A DNA stretch of 64,000 bases from Rhizobium sp. 16-488-2b (GTDB lineage Bacteria > Pseudomonadota > Alphaproteobacteria > Rhizobiales > Rhizobiaceae), in assembly GCF_017741815.1 (NCBI RefSeq), contig NZ_JAGHMF010000027.1:1-64000 (forward strand), written 5' to 3'. A program made the translations under genes and the position numbers. This document shows, piece after piece, positions 43,084-52,539 of this stretch (position 1 is its first letter; each line of letters opens with the position of its first letter). The notes beneath the pieces were generated by a model, which was not told the origin of the DNA, searched no databases, and saw nothing but the letters and a program-made list of their open reading frames with translations.

Positions 43084-44247
43084 ATGGGCGCTTTGGCCGG
43101 CCTTCGGATTATCGAGGTATCGCAGGTTCTCGCCGGGCCGTTCTGTGGCTATCAGTTTGCATTGCTTGGGGCAGAGGTTATCAAGGTCGAACTGCCCCAC
43201 TCGCCCGATTGCGCGCGCGGGCGCGGTCCTTTGCCTGCATTGAATGCGGACGGAATAGGACTGACCTACCAGGTGCAGGGTGGCAATAAGAAGTCGCTGG
43301 CCCTCGACTTCCGCGCCGAACCGGGGCGTGCGGCGCTTCTCAAGCTGGTCGAAAGAGCAGATGTCTTTCTGGAGAACTACTCCACCGGGGTGCTGGATGG
43401 CTTCGGGTTGGGCTATGAGGATTTGCGAAAGTGCAATCCGAAGATCGTTCACTGTTCGATGACCGGGTATGGCGAAACGGGGCCGAGGGCAACCAAGGGC
43501 GCTTATGACAATACGATTCAGGCCAGTTCGGGTACCATCGCGCAATGCGACGGCCAGAAGCCAGGAGTGTCCTTTGTCGATTACGCGGCTGGTTATTCTG
43601 CTGCTTTCGCCATTTCCGCCGCGCTCCTGCAACGCGAACGTACAGGGGAGGGATGCCATATCAGCGCCTCTATGTTGGAGGTGGCGCTGTCGCTAATGGC
43701 GCCGGAAGCAGCATCGAAACAGGTCCCCGAGGCAAGGCTGAAGGTTCCCGAGGCGGGTATTTCGGCCTTTGACACGGCGGATGGCCGCCTGATGCTGGGG
43801 GCTTTCAAGCCGACACAATATCGCAAGCTCGGCGCGTGCCTCGCGTCGCTGGGTCATAATATTCCACTTCTCGCTGGCGTCAGCGACTGGAACGATGTCG
43901 AGAGCCATTCAGCCGCGATCCGCGCCTCGCTCGAGCCGGTATTCCGCGAGCGCACCGCAGAGGAATGGCAGGCGGTTCTCGAAGCCGCCGACATTCCTGC
44001 CGAAAAGATCCTGCCGCTGGAGGAGGCCGTTGCCTCGCCTCAGATTGCAGCACGGGGCTATTTCGCACCGTCTCCCGACGATCCCTCGATCCCCCTGCCG
44101 CTCGCCGCCTATCGGATGAGCCTCGGCGGTCCGATGCTAACTGGCGCGCCGCCCAAACTGGGGCACCATAACTACCAGATTTTGGAAGGTCTGGGATATA
44201 GTCCGGAAGAGATCGCGGCACTTCGGAATTCTGGGGTGATGCAATGA
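43084..44247 (+). CDS. CaiB/BaiF family III CoA-transferase
   Basis: 387 residues from the ATG at 43084, which has GGAG ten bases upstream and the usual family start MGALAGLRIIEVSQVLAGPF; an ATG at 43069 adds five residues. Conserved GAEVIKVELP, NKKSLALDF, ADVFLENYSTGVLDGFGLGY and the GYGETGPRA block. The catalytic Asp is in the motif AYDNTIQASSG (D at 148 region). It moves CoA between carboxylic acids. Its stop overlaps the next start (ATGA), opening a tight plus-strand operon of seven genes up to 49626. Confidence 0.9.
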   Translation: MGALAGLRIIEVSQVLAGPFCGYQFALLGAEVIKVELPHSPDCARGRGPLPALNADGIGLTYQVQGGNKKSLALDFRAEPGRAALLKLVERADVFLENYSTGVLDGFGLGYEDLRKCNPKIVHCSMTGYGETGPRATKGAYDNTIQASSGTIAQCDGQKPGVSFVDYAAGYSAAFAISAALLQRERTGEGCHISASMLEVALSLMAPEAASKQVPEARLKVPEAGISAFDTADGRLMLGAFKPTQYRKLGACLASLGHNIPLLAGVSDWNDVESHSAAIRASLEPVFRERTAEEWQAVLEAADIPAEKILPLEEAVASPQIAARGYFAPSPDDPSIPLPLAAYRMSLGGPMLTGAPPKLGHHNYQILEGLGYSPEEIAALRNSGVMQ

Positions 44248-45122
44248 CTCTCCGGCTGACCGCAGAACCGGCCTTCTATTTGCCGGAGGAGTTACGCCAC
44301 AAGGGCGAGCCGTCTGCCTGGGCCAAGATGACCCGCCCGGGGCAGCCGATCCATTCTTTCCTCGAGGCTGCCTTCTTTGACGAGGCGCGCAGCCTGTGGC
44401 TTTCGGACGTGCCCTATGGCCGCGTGTTCCGCGTCTCGCCCGAAGGCGCGTGGGAAGTAATGCACCGGATCGACGGCGAACCCCATGCCATGCGCATAGC
44501 ACCGGACGGTCGCCACATCGCGGTGGACTACCGCCAAGGACTAATCGAGTTGACCGGTCATGATAGTTACAACGTGCTGACGACCGGCTTCGAAGGCCAG
44601 TCTTTCCTTGGGCTTTCCGATATGTGCTATGGAAAGGACGGCACGCTTTGGTTCACCGATAGTGGCCGCACCTCATTGAGCGATCCGCGCGGGCGGGTCT
44701 ATTGCATTTCGGCCGCGGGCGACATGCGCCTGCTGCTCGATCGCGTCCCCTATTCCAACGGGATTTGCCTGTCGCCGGACGGCGCCTGGCTCTATATTGC
44801 CGCGACCCGTGCCAACCAGGTCTGGCGGTTGTCCACCTGCCTGCCCGAGATGGGTCAGCCGATGGCGGGCACTTTCTTGCAACTCTCCGGCGGATTAGGG
44901 CCAGACGGACTGGCCACCAATGCCCGGGGTTGGCTGGCCGTGGCGCAGGCGCAGGCCGGGCGAGCGTATGTTTTCGACGAGCTCGGCGACCCGATCGCCG
45001 AGGTTCGCTTGCCTAAAGGGCTTTGGACAACTTCCGTGACCTTCCACCCGGACGACCAGACCCGCCTTTTCATTGTCGATGCCCAAACAGGCACCGTTTT
45101 CACCGTCGACATTCCTGATTGA
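44244..45122 (+). CDS. SMP-30/gluconolactonase-family hydrolase
   Basis: 292 residues, six-bladed propeller: LEAAFFDEARSLWLSDVPYGRVFRV, LSDMCYGKDGTLWFTDSG and the metal-site N in VPYSNGICLSPDG. These enzymes hydrolyse lactones. In this route it could open a lactone made after ring cleavage. Start overlaps the CoA-transferase stop by four bases. Confidence 0.87.
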   Translation: MTLRLTAEPAFYLPEELRHKGEPSAWAKMTRPGQPIHSFLEAAFFDEARSLWLSDVPYGRVFRVSPEGAWEVMHRIDGEPHAMRIAPDGRHIAVDYRQGLIELTGHDSYNVLTTGFEGQSFLGLSDMCYGKDGTLWFTDSGRTSLSDPRGRVYCISAAGDMRLLLDRVPYSNGICLSPDGAWLYIAATRANQVWRLSTCLPEMGQPMAGTFLQLSGGLGPDGLATNARGWLAVAQAQAGRAYVFDELGDPIAEVRLPKGLWTTSVTFHPDDQTRLFIVDAQTGTVFTVDIPD

Positions 45123-45136
45123 GGGATCCTAGTTCA

Positions 45137-46036
45137 ATGAAAAAAGAAGACCTCTACGGCTACGTGCCCGCCATCGTCACGCCCTTCAGCGACACGGGCG
45201 AGATCATCGAAGACGCCTTTGTCGAGTTGTTCGAGTTCCTGATCAATCGCGGGGCGACCACCATCTGCATCGCGGGCGACAACGGCGAAAGCTGGGCGCT
45301 GTCGGCGGCTGAGCGAGGCCGGCTGGTGCGACTGGCCAAGGATACCGCAAAAGGCCGCGTATATGTGATGATGGGCATTTCCGCTCCCACGATCGCCGCT
45401 TCCCTTGCCTATGTCAGAGCTGCCGAGGAGAACGGCGCGGATGCGCTACTATCGATGCCTCAGACCTATGTGTTGAAAGCGTCTCAGGCGGAGCTCATGG
45501 CACGGTTCGACAAAGTTTCGGCGGCGACGGCCAAGCCGCTTGTGCTGTACAACTCGCCCCGCCGGATGGGTTTTTCACTGAGCGTGGACCAGACCGAAAC
45601 CCTGATGAACAACCATAATGTCATAGGCATCAAGGAAAGTCAGCGTGACTTCTTCTACCACACCCATCTCTTGCAGCGCCTCGGCGACAAGATGTCAGTG
45701 ATGACTGGTCCTTGCCACTATATCCTGCCGAATTTTGCGCTCGGGGCCAAAGGCTTCATCGCCACTGGCCCTGAATTCACAGACCTGAAGCCGTCCGAAA
45801 TGGCGACCGTCGGCGCCGGTGCCCCTGATGCGATCTGGCGCCACGCCCATTACCAGCTTACCGTCCTTTATGAATTGCTGATGGGTACTGCCACATGGCC
45901 CGCGTCCTTCAAGGCGGCATTGAACTTGATCGGCCTGCCCGCGGGCGTTCCGCGCGATCCGGTCATGCCTGCAACCGTAGACGACATCGACAAGATCAAA
46001 CGTACCTTCGACCAGCTTGGGATCAGCTATTCCTGA
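45137..46036 (+). CDS. DapA-like lyase/aldolase (DHDPS/NAL family)
   Basis: 299 residues from the ATG at 45137; a TTG at 45119 is a less likely start. TIM-barrel class I aldolase: PAIVTPFSDTGEI, GDNGESWALSAAER in place of the usual GTTGE, Tyr in VLYNSPRRMG and the Schiff-base Lys in GIKESQRD. In rhizobial hydroxyproline clusters a relative deaminates the imino acid (HypD/LhpC type). Here it precedes a flavoenzyme of similar type. The final TGA overlaps the next ATG by one base. Confidence 0.87.
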   Translation: MKKEDLYGYVPAIVTPFSDTGEIIEDAFVELFEFLINRGATTICIAGDNGESWALSAAERGRLVRLAKDTAKGRVYVMMGISAPTIAASLAYVRAAEENGADALLSMPQTYVLKASQAELMARFDKVSAATAKPLVLYNSPRRMGFSLSVDQTETLMNNHNVIGIKESQRDFFYHTHLLQRLGDKMSVMTGPCHYILPNFALGAKGFIATGPEFTDLKPSEMATVGAGAPDAIWRHAHYQLTVLYELLMGTATWPASFKAALNLIGLPAGVPRDPVMPATVDDIDKIKRTFDQLGISYS

Positions 46037-46329
46037 TGCGCCTCACGCCCGATCAGTCCAGCCATGTTCGACGAACGCCGTTAGTGGATTTTACCTTCGA
46101 CGGTACTGGGGTTTCTGGCCACGACGGCGAAAGTCTGGCGGTCGCGCTGATGCGGGCCGGCCATCTGCACCTGCGCGACGCTCCCGAAGATGGTGGAGCG
46201 CGCGGGCTGTTCTGTTGCATGGGGCTGTGCCAGGAATGCGTCGTGCGTATCGACGGTATGGTGGTCGAAAGCTGCCGATCTACCGTCGCGCAAGGATTGG
46301 CAGTCACCTCGTTAAGGCGGCAATCATGA
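46036..46329 (+). CDS. [2Fe-2S] small subunit of an opine/D-hydroxyproline-oxidase-like enzyme
   Basis: 97 residues: GVSGHDGESLAVALMRAGH and RGLFCCMGLCQECVV, followed by CRSTVA. The Cys cluster C-C-x-x-x-C-x-x-C and later C are the plant-type [2Fe-2S] ligands of HcnA/OoxC-like subunits. It passes electrons with the two flavin subunits next to it. Coupled on both sides by overlapping start and stop codons. Confidence 0.85.
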   Translation: MRLTPDQSSHVRRTPLVDFTFDGTGVSGHDGESLAVALMRAGHLHLRDAPEDGGARGLFCCMGLCQECVVRIDGMVVESCRSTVAQGLAVTSLRRQS

Positions 46330-47747
46330 TGCACAATAGCGATGTCGCCGTGATCGGAGCAGGTCCTGCCGGAGCGAACGCTGCACTGGCCGCCGCGCGC
46401 CATGGCTTTTCCGTCACCCTGATCGACGAGCAACCCAGAGTCGGGGGTCAGGTCTGGCGCGCTAAGAGCGCCGCTATTCTGGAAGCTCCCGCTACGCCTG
46501 AAACTGTGGCGGGAAATCGGCTGCGCCAGGAAGTCGACGAAAGCTCTGTCACCCATCTCAGTGAGGCACGGGTCTGGCAGATCGAACGGTGCGAAGGGGG
46601 CGCGAATCTCTACCTGCTGCGGCAGGGCCGCAGTGACGTTCTGCACGCGCGCGCCCTGATCATCGCCACCGGCGCACGCGAATTCGTGCAGCCGGTGCCC
46701 GGCTGGACGACACCGGGGGTGCTGGGATTGGCGGGCGCGACGGCGCTGTTCAAGCAGGAACTGGTACTGCCCGGCAAACGCACGGTCGTCTCAGGCACCG
46801 GGCCGCTGGTATTCTACGTCGCATCCGAAATCCGCCGTCTGGGTGGTGAGGTAGCCGCAGTCATTACCCCCAACAGCCGGGGTGACTGGCTTCGCTGCCT
46901 TCCAGCGATGGCATCACGCCCTGATCTGCTGTTGCGCGGCGGCCGTTGGATCGCCGATTTGGTCCTGAGCGGCGTACCGATCTACTGGCGCCATGCGGTA
47001 ACACGGGTTGAAGGCGAAACCCAGGTCACCGGTGTCGAATTCCGCAAGCTTACCGCCGACTGGTCGCCGACTGGTGCAGTACGACGCATCGAAGGCGACA
47101 GTTTGTGCCTCGGCAACGGACTAACCCCGACCACCGAGGCCGCGCAACTGGCAGGGTTGGGACTGGAGCATAGCCCCCGCTTAGGCGGATGGATACCGTT
47201 ACACGGCGTGGACGGAACAACCGACATCGCTAGTATTTTCCTGTGCGGTGATGGCACCGGCATTCGCGGCTCGACGGCGGCAGAAGTTCACGGCCGGCTG
47301 GCCGGTTTAAGCGCCGCCGAGCATCTAGGCGCCGATACCAAGGGCGAACGCGACCGCCTACGCGCCGTCTACGAACGGGCGGCCCGCTTCGGCACCGCGA
47401 TGACTGGCCTTAGCCTTCCCCGCGCGGGGCTTGCGCGGCTGACCACCGATGAGACCATCGTTTGCCGCTGCGAAAGCCTCTCACGGGCTGATATCGTTGC
47501 AGAGATCTCCAGCGGCGCTGGTAGTACCAATGCCGTGAAGTCAGGCCTCCGTGCAGGGATGGGTCCTTGCGGGGGCAAGTTCTGCCAGACCGCCGTGTCC
47601 CGCATGATCGCTGAGGCCGAGGGTGGGGGCGAGGCCGACGTGCCGCCCCCGACACCGCGGCCGCCTCTGCGCCCGGTGCCCGTTGAAGCGCTAGCCGGCG
47701 ACTTCAACTATTCCGACCTGCCAATCCCAAAGCCCGCACCGCTATGA
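46326..47747 (+). CDS. FAD/NAD-binding alpha subunit with BFD-type [2Fe-2S] tail (OoxA-like)
   Basis: 473 residues: FAD site VAVIGAGPAGANAALAAARHG at the start, a second GTGPLVFYVASEIRRLGG, then ETIVCRCESLSRADI and GMGPCGGKFCQ, the BFD [2Fe-2S] ligands. HcnB/OoxA/LhpE-like subunit of a membrane-linked amine oxidase. The tail after Cys is Pro-rich. It starts in the TGA of the ferredoxin-like gene and ends overlapping the beta subunit start. Confidence 0.88.
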   Translation: MMHNSDVAVIGAGPAGANAALAAARHGFSVTLIDEQPRVGGQVWRAKSAAILEAPATPETVAGNRLRQEVDESSVTHLSEARVWQIERCEGGANLYLLRQGRSDVLHARALIIATGAREFVQPVPGWTTPGVLGLAGATALFKQELVLPGKRTVVSGTGPLVFYVASEIRRLGGEVAAVITPNSRGDWLRCLPAMASRPDLLLRGGRWIADLVLSGVPIYWRHAVTRVEGETQVTGVEFRKLTADWSPTGAVRRIEGDSLCLGNGLTPTTEAAQLAGLGLEHSPRLGGWIPLHGVDGTTDIASIFLCGDGTGIRGSTAAEVHGRLAGLSAAEHLGADTKGERDRLRAVYERAARFGTAMTGLSLPRAGLARLTTDETIVCRCESLSRADIVAEISSGAGSTNAVKSGLRAGMGPCGGKFCQTAVSRMIAEAEGGGEADVPPPTPRPPLRPVPVEALAGDFNYSDLPIPKPAPL

Positions 47748-48844
47748 CCATAACCTATGACATAGCCATTGTCGGCGGCGGTATCATGGGCTGCGCAAGC
47801 GCGCTTCGCATGGGCGAAGGGGGAATGCAGCCCCTCGTTCTGGATCAAAGCGATCTTGGGCAGGGGGCGTCGGGCGTGAATGCCGGCACGCTGAGCCTGC
47901 AGATCAAGCGCGTCCGGCTGATGCCTTATGCGCTGAAGGGCCACCACGAATGGGAAGCAATGGGGGAGGCTGTCGGCTTTCACAAGACCGGCGGCTATAC
48001 CCTGGCCTTCACCGAACGGGAGGCCGCGTTACTGCACGAGCGCCAGACGCTCAAGGCCGTGGCGGGAGCCCCGATCACGTTTGTCTCGGACCGGCAAATC
48101 CGCGAGGCGGAACCGGGCCTGACCCGTAAGGTGTTGGCTGCGAGCTATTGTCCCGAAGACGGCTATGCCAATTCATCATTGACGGGTCAGTATTTCCGTC
48201 GGCGACTGCGCGACGCCGGGATCGCGTACCGCGAACGTTGCCCGGTGACCGCAATCGAGCGTGGGTTGAAAGGCTTTACCTTGACTACGGCTGACGGCCA
48301 GGTTCATGCCCAGCGCCTGCTTTTAGCGGCGGGGGCCTGGCTGAAGCCCGTCGCGGCACTGCTGGGTGTGGAGTTGCCGGTTCAGGCCCGGATCAACACC
48401 GTGTCGGTGACCGAGCGAATGCCGCCGCTGGTCTCCAGCGTGATAGGCCACGCAACTGGACTGCTCACCATGAAGCAAAAGCCCAACGGCTCCGTCCTCG
48501 TCGGCGGCGGCTGGCAAGGGCGCGGCGCGCCGCAGGAGGGGCGCGGCCAAGTCATGGCAGAAAGTGTGCAACCCAACCTTGCGCTGGCGCAATACGCACT
48601 GCCAGCGCTGGCCAAGGCACGGGTGTTGCGAAGCTGGACGGGGTTCGAGGCCAACGTACCCGATTTTTACCCGCTCGCAGGTGCGCTTCCCGGCGTCGGG
48701 AACGCATTCGTCCTAGGCTGTGTCCGGGGCGGCTACACCATCGGCCCCTATATCGGCAAGCTGATGGGAGATTTCATATTGGGCCGGGAGCCTGAACTGC
48801 CTCTCTTCGATCCCGCCCGTAGATTTGAGGAGGAAACGACATGA
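47744..48844 (+). CDS. FAD oxidoreductase beta subunit (OoxB-like, DAO family)
   Basis: 366 residues: IAIVGGGIMGCASALRMGEGG, QGASGVNAGTLS and the C-terminal YTIGPYIGKLMGDFILG. It is the amine-oxidising flavin subunit, by analogy with octopine/nopaline oxidase and D-hydroxyproline dehydrogenase. Together with the two previous genes it forms a complete heterotrimer. The exact amine cannot be read from sequence. Confidence 0.88.
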   Translation: MTITYDIAIVGGGIMGCASALRMGEGGMQPLVLDQSDLGQGASGVNAGTLSLQIKRVRLMPYALKGHHEWEAMGEAVGFHKTGGYTLAFTEREAALLHERQTLKAVAGAPITFVSDRQIREAEPGLTRKVLAASYCPEDGYANSSLTGQYFRRRLRDAGIAYRERCPVTAIERGLKGFTLTTADGQVHAQRLLLAAGAWLKPVAALLGVELPVQARINTVSVTERMPPLVSSVIGHATGLLTMKQKPNGSVLVGGGWQGRGAPQEGRGQVMAESVQPNLALAQYALPALAKARVLRSWTGFEANVPDFYPLAGALPGVGNAFVLGCVRGGYTIGPYIGKLMGDFILGREPELPLFDPARRFEEETT

Positions 48845-49626
48845 GCCAGATTTCGACCGACCACTGCCGCTTGGACGGCAAACTAGCCATTGTCACCGGT
48901 GGTGGTAGCGGCATAGGTGAGGCCACCGCCAGGATCTTTGCCGATGCCGGTGCCACCGTGGTGGTTGCCGGGCGTCGCATGGAGCCGCTGGAGCGCGTGG
49001 CGAAGGAGATTGGTGGCCACGCCATTGCCTGCGACGTGTCTGACCAAGAGCAGGTCAAAGCCATGTTCGCAAGCGCGTTGAAGATCAACGGCCGGATCGA
49101 TGTGCTGCTAAACAATGCCGGCGGCCCAGGTCCGATCGCCTCGGTGGCCGAGGTTGATATGGTTGCATGGGTTGCCTGCATGAACATCAATCTCGTGGGT
49201 GCAATGTACTGCCTGCAAGAAGCCGCGCGGATCATGAGCGCGCAGAGATCCGGTTCGATCATCAACATGTCCTCTCTCATGGGAATTCAGGGTTATCCGA
49301 TGCGCTCGGCCTATGTAGCGTCGAAATTCGCGCTGATCGGCATCACGGAGACCATGGCGCGCGAACTGGGGCCGGTGAATGTGCGCGTCAACGCGCTGAT
49401 GCCAGGAGCAGTCTCGGGGGAGAACATGGATCGCATCCTGAAACGACGCGCCGAGGCCGAGAGCCGTCCCATCAAACAAATCGAGCGTGAGAACTATACC
49501 GATGTGGCCGCGCTCAGACGCTGGGTCGCGCCGGAAGAGGTAGGTCGCGCGGCGCTCTACTATGCCTCCGACCTCAGCTCGGCGATCACCGGCGACAAGA
49601 TGAAGGTCGACTGCGGACGATTTTGA
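48841..49626 (+). CDS. SDR-family oxidoreductase
   Basis: 261 residues: TGGGSGIGEATA cofactor site, NNAGGPGP, S in NMSSLMGIQG, Y-V-A-S-K catalytic pair. The C-terminal part is long and ends DKMKVDCGRF. Last gene of the seven-gene plus-strand operon, coupled by a four-base overlap. It probably oxidises an alcohol intermediate of the route. Confidence 0.9.
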   Translation: MSQISTDHCRLDGKLAIVTGGGSGIGEATARIFADAGATVVVAGRRMEPLERVAKEIGGHAIACDVSDQEQVKAMFASALKINGRIDVLLNNAGGPGPIASVAEVDMVAWVACMNINLVGAMYCLQEAARIMSAQRSGSIINMSSLMGIQGYPMRSAYVASKFALIGITETMARELGPVNVRVNALMPGAVSGENMDRILKRRAEAESRPIKQIERENYTDVAALRRWVAPEEVGRAALYYASDLSSAITGDKMKVDCGRF

Positions 49627-49684
49627 TAAGGGCAGAGCAGGATATTACAGGTACTTTGAACTATGTGAAGGACGAGGGTGTCGG

Positions 49685-51295
49685 GTGCTCTCAGGCCGCG
49701 ATTGGATTCTTGTGACCACAACCACTTCTAAACACTGGCTCGTATGCATTGGACTGTGGTTCGTGGCCGTTTCAGGGTTTGCACTTTATTCCTTCGAAAC
49801 CTCGAAGCAACGGCTGGCCGGTGAGTTGGAAGCGGCCGGCCAGACCTTGCACCGGTTGATCTCCCAGCGCGTGGCACAACACGACGCACACATGACCAGC
49901 CTCATTGCGGTTACCAGCGGGGCGCAGCCTGCTCCATTCAGCGCCGTTCGGCACGTGATGGAAACCATCATCCGCTTTTATCCCCGTATCGCTTGGATCG
50001 AACTTATCTCGCTCGGCGACGGCGAGCCCGAGGACCACAGGGTGAAAGTGCTGCTGAGAGTGCCAGAAGGCGGAAGCGAGGATCTGGCGGCGCTACGCGG
50101 TGCATTCGCGGAACAGGAGCGTGGTAAAATTGCCGTCTACGAAAATCGAAACGGCCGATATCTCCTGGCAAAAAGGGCATCTTTGCCTTCGGAAACCGCA
50201 GTGGTGCTTTCCATCGATGCCCGGCTTCTGTCCGATCCCGAGGAACGGCCCGCATGGGCCAGGGTTCGCCTGATGATCAATGGAAAGCTCCTGCTCGATC
50301 TTCCAGCACAGGACGGCGTCGATACAGCCGCTTCGTTTATTGCTCCCTTACATTTTGAATCGGTCATCGACGGCGAAAATCAGCGGCTGTCGTTGTTGCT
50401 TGATCGGTCCGTGCCACTTGCAGCGCTGCTGCCGGCAAGGCACGCGGTCGGCTTTGGCGTCATGACCGCGCTGGCTTTGATTGCGGCTATGTTTGCGCTG
50501 CGGCAGCGATCGACAACGCTGCGGTTGCAGCGGGAGATGGAGGAAGCCGAGGCCCGCGCGGCGCTGCACGAGCGGGAAACATTGCTTGCACATGCTTCGC
50601 GCGTCAATGCAATGGGTGAGATGGCGTCTGGCATCGCTCATGAGTTGACGCAACCACTGACAGCGATCCTCAGCCGAAGCCAAGCATCGCTCAGGTTGGC
50701 CGGTGCAGACGTAATTGACATTAAACGCATTTCCAGTGCGCTGGAGGTAAACATCCGGGAAGCAAAGCGAGCGGGAGAACTGCTAAAGCGGATGCGCGAC
50801 TATGCTTCCAACAAGGCGCCGAAACCGGTTCAGTGCTCGCTGAATGAGATCGTCAAAGAAATCATCGCGCTAACCAACATAGATTTGAAGCACCGCGGCA
50901 TCCGCCTCGAGTACAGCCTCACGCCGGAACCACTGGATGCCGTCGCCGACGCCATCGAACTGGAACAGGTGCTGCACAATCTCATACGTAATGCGGCTGA
51001 CGCATTGGAAGGAGATTACTCTCAAGCAACGCTCATCCGCATAGAAACGCGAGCAGTGGGCCGCGAGGCCAAAATCATTGTCAGCGACAGCGGACCAGGC
51101 ATCGCCGTCGAGGCGCTGTCAAAACTGTTCCACCCCTTTTTCACCACAAAGCCTGAGGGGATGGGGCTCGGGCTGTCGCTGTGCGCGACGCTGGTCGAAC
51201 GTATCGGCGGCAAAATAGAAGCCGAAAATTCCTCAAGCGGAGGGGCAACGTTCACCATTACGTTGCCGCGCGCGTCAAAGAGCGATGCATCGTGA
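49685..51295 (+). CDS. Sensor histidine kinase
   Basis: 536 residues. Two membrane segments (about 17-37 and 256-273) flank a periplasmic sensor part, then a coiled linker (REMEEAEARAALHERETLL). H-box MASGIAHELTQPLTAI, N-box LHNLIRNAADALEG, G1 VSDSGPGI and G2 GMGLGLSLC. GTG start 49685. The periplasmic domain has no clear PAS or Cache signature by eye. Its stop overlaps the response regulator start. Confidence 0.9.
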   Translation: MLSGRDWILVTTTTSKHWLVCIGLWFVAVSGFALYSFETSKQRLAGELEAAGQTLHRLISQRVAQHDAHMTSLIAVTSGAQPAPFSAVRHVMETIIRFYPRIAWIELISLGDGEPEDHRVKVLLRVPEGGSEDLAALRGAFAEQERGKIAVYENRNGRYLLAKRASLPSETAVVLSIDARLLSDPEERPAWARVRLMINGKLLLDLPAQDGVDTAASFIAPLHFESVIDGENQRLSLLLDRSVPLAALLPARHAVGFGVMTALALIAAMFALRQRSTTLRLQREMEEAEARAALHERETLLAHASRVNAMGEMASGIAHELTQPLTAILSRSQASLRLAGADVIDIKRISSALEVNIREAKRAGELLKRMRDYASNKAPKPVQCSLNEIVKEIIALTNIDLKHRGIRLEYSLTPEPLDAVADAIELEQVLHNLIRNAADALEGDYSQATLIRIETRAVGREAKIIVSDSGPGIAVEALSKLFHPFFTTKPEGMGLGLSLCATLVERIGGKIEAENSSSGGATFTITLPRASKSDAS

Positions 51296-51891
51296 GCAAG
51301 TATAAGGTCTACCTAGTCGATGACGACGAAGCCGTCAGAGAGGCGATCGCCTTTCTGCTAGATACCTACGGAGTCACCGCCGAAACCTTCGGTGACCCCA
51401 AGACATTGCTTGCGCATATCAACAAGGAGAAGCCAGGTTGCCTAATCGTTGATTTGCGTATGCCGCTGGTTTCCGGGCTGCAACTGCACGCGCAACTGAT
51501 CGCCCGCGGCATTGACTGGCCCACGATTATGATCACCGGCCACGGTGATGTTATCGCCTGCCGTAGTGCATTCAAAGCCGGCATCCAGGACTTTCTTACA
51601 AAGCCGGTTGATGGCGAAGTTTTGTTCGCGGCGCTCCAGCAGGCCTTTGAAAACCTGGATGCGCGGCTGGAGAGGTGCGAGGCCCGACGGCAGTTGGCGC
51701 AGTTGACGGGCCGCGAACGCGAAGTTCTCGAGATGATTGCCAACGGATGGGCGACCAGGGAAATTGCAGCAGCGCTCGGCGTCTCAGTGCGTACTGTCGA
51801 TGCACATCGGGCAAAAATTGCCGGGAAACTCGGGACCAGTTCGGTAGCCGATTTCGTGCGGTTGACACTCACCAACAAGACGACGCAATAG
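51292..51891 (+). CDS. FixJ-type response regulator
   Basis: 199 residues with GTG start at 51292 overlapping the kinase stop; longer frames are not needed. Receiver: DDDE at the start, phospho-acceptor D in LIVDLRMP, T/S in MITGHGD, K in FLTKPVDG; LuxR-type HTH with TGREREVLEMIANGWATREIAAALGVS. It pairs with the kinase and probably controls the adjoining catabolic or heme-protein genes. Confidence 0.92.
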   Translation: MSKYKVYLVDDDEAVREAIAFLLDTYGVTAETFGDPKTLLAHINKEKPGCLIVDLRMPLVSGLQLHAQLIARGIDWPTIMITGHGDVIACRSAFKAGIQDFLTKPVDGEVLFAALQQAFENLDARLERCEARRQLAQLTGREREVLEMIANGWATREIAAALGVSVRTVDAHRAKIAGKLGTSSVADFVRLTLTNKTTQ

Positions 51892-52005
51892 GTAGTTCTA
51901 CCTACACCGCATGGTGGCAACGCGGATTCTGTGATGGAAGTCGATTAAGTACGACTTGTGCCGGGAAAGCCAGACGCTTCTCCAACCAAAACCAGGAACC
52001 ACACT

Positions 52006-52494
52006 GTGATCAAACGTTTTCTCGTAGTAGCATTCGCCTTCAGCTCCACGATCGGCGCGGCCCAGGCCGATCTCCTTACCGAAAAGAATATCCCTTCAGA
52101 CCTCGCCGTCCGAATGGCGAGTAATGCAGTCGAAGCTTGCGCCGCAGACAAGTATAATGTGAGTGCGGCCGTCGTCGATCGTGCGGGTGTCCTTCGCGCC
52201 CTCGTTCGTGCAGACAACGCTGGTCCGCACACCGTTGACTCTTCGCGCGCCAAGGCCTTCACCTCTGCATCGTTGCGGATACCAACCTCGAAGCTGGCGG
52301 AGAATGCCGCGAACAATCCAGCTTCGGCCCAAGTGGTCAACATTCCCGGCTTTCTGGTGCTTGGGGGGGGCGTGCCAATCAAGGCTGGCGACGTGGTGAT
52401 TGGCGCGATTGGCGTCGGTGGAGCTCCAGGGGCGAATCTCGACGAGGCATGCGCTGTCGCCGCAATCAAAGAGGCTGCTGAAGCGCTGAAATAG
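52006..52494 (+). CDS. GlcG/HbpS-family secreted protein (DUF336)
   Basis: 162 residues with the GTG start at 52006 (AGGAACC before it), which gives a clean signal peptide: IKRFLVVAFAFSSTIGAAQA. The mature part is the HbpS/GlcG fold: NVSAAVVDRAGVLRALVRADNAGPHTVDSSRAKAFTSA, then FLVLGGGVPIKAGDVVIGAIGVGGAPG. It may bind heme or a related ligand in the periplasm. In Streptomyces, HbpS works with the SenS/SenR two-component pair; a two-component pair sits directly upstream here. Confidence 0.87.
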   Translation: MIKRFLVVAFAFSSTIGAAQADLLTEKNIPSDLAVRMASNAVEACAADKYNVSAAVVDRAGVLRALVRADNAGPHTVDSSRAKAFTSASLRIPTSKLAENAANNPASAQVVNIPGFLVLGGGVPIKAGDVVIGAIGVGGAPGANLDEACAVAAIKEAAEALK

Positions 52495-52515
52495 CCCCGT
52501 CCCACGCGCGACGCT

Positions 52516-52539
52516 TGCCCCCGGCAACTGCCGGGGGCA
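52516..52539. terminator. Strong hairpin after the HbpS-like gene
   Basis: Perfect 11-bp stem TGCCCCCGGCA / TGCCGGGGGCA with a very short loop, followed by TTCGATT. Placed 22 bp after the stop, it is a good intrinsic-type terminator although the T run is weak. Confidence 0.65.
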
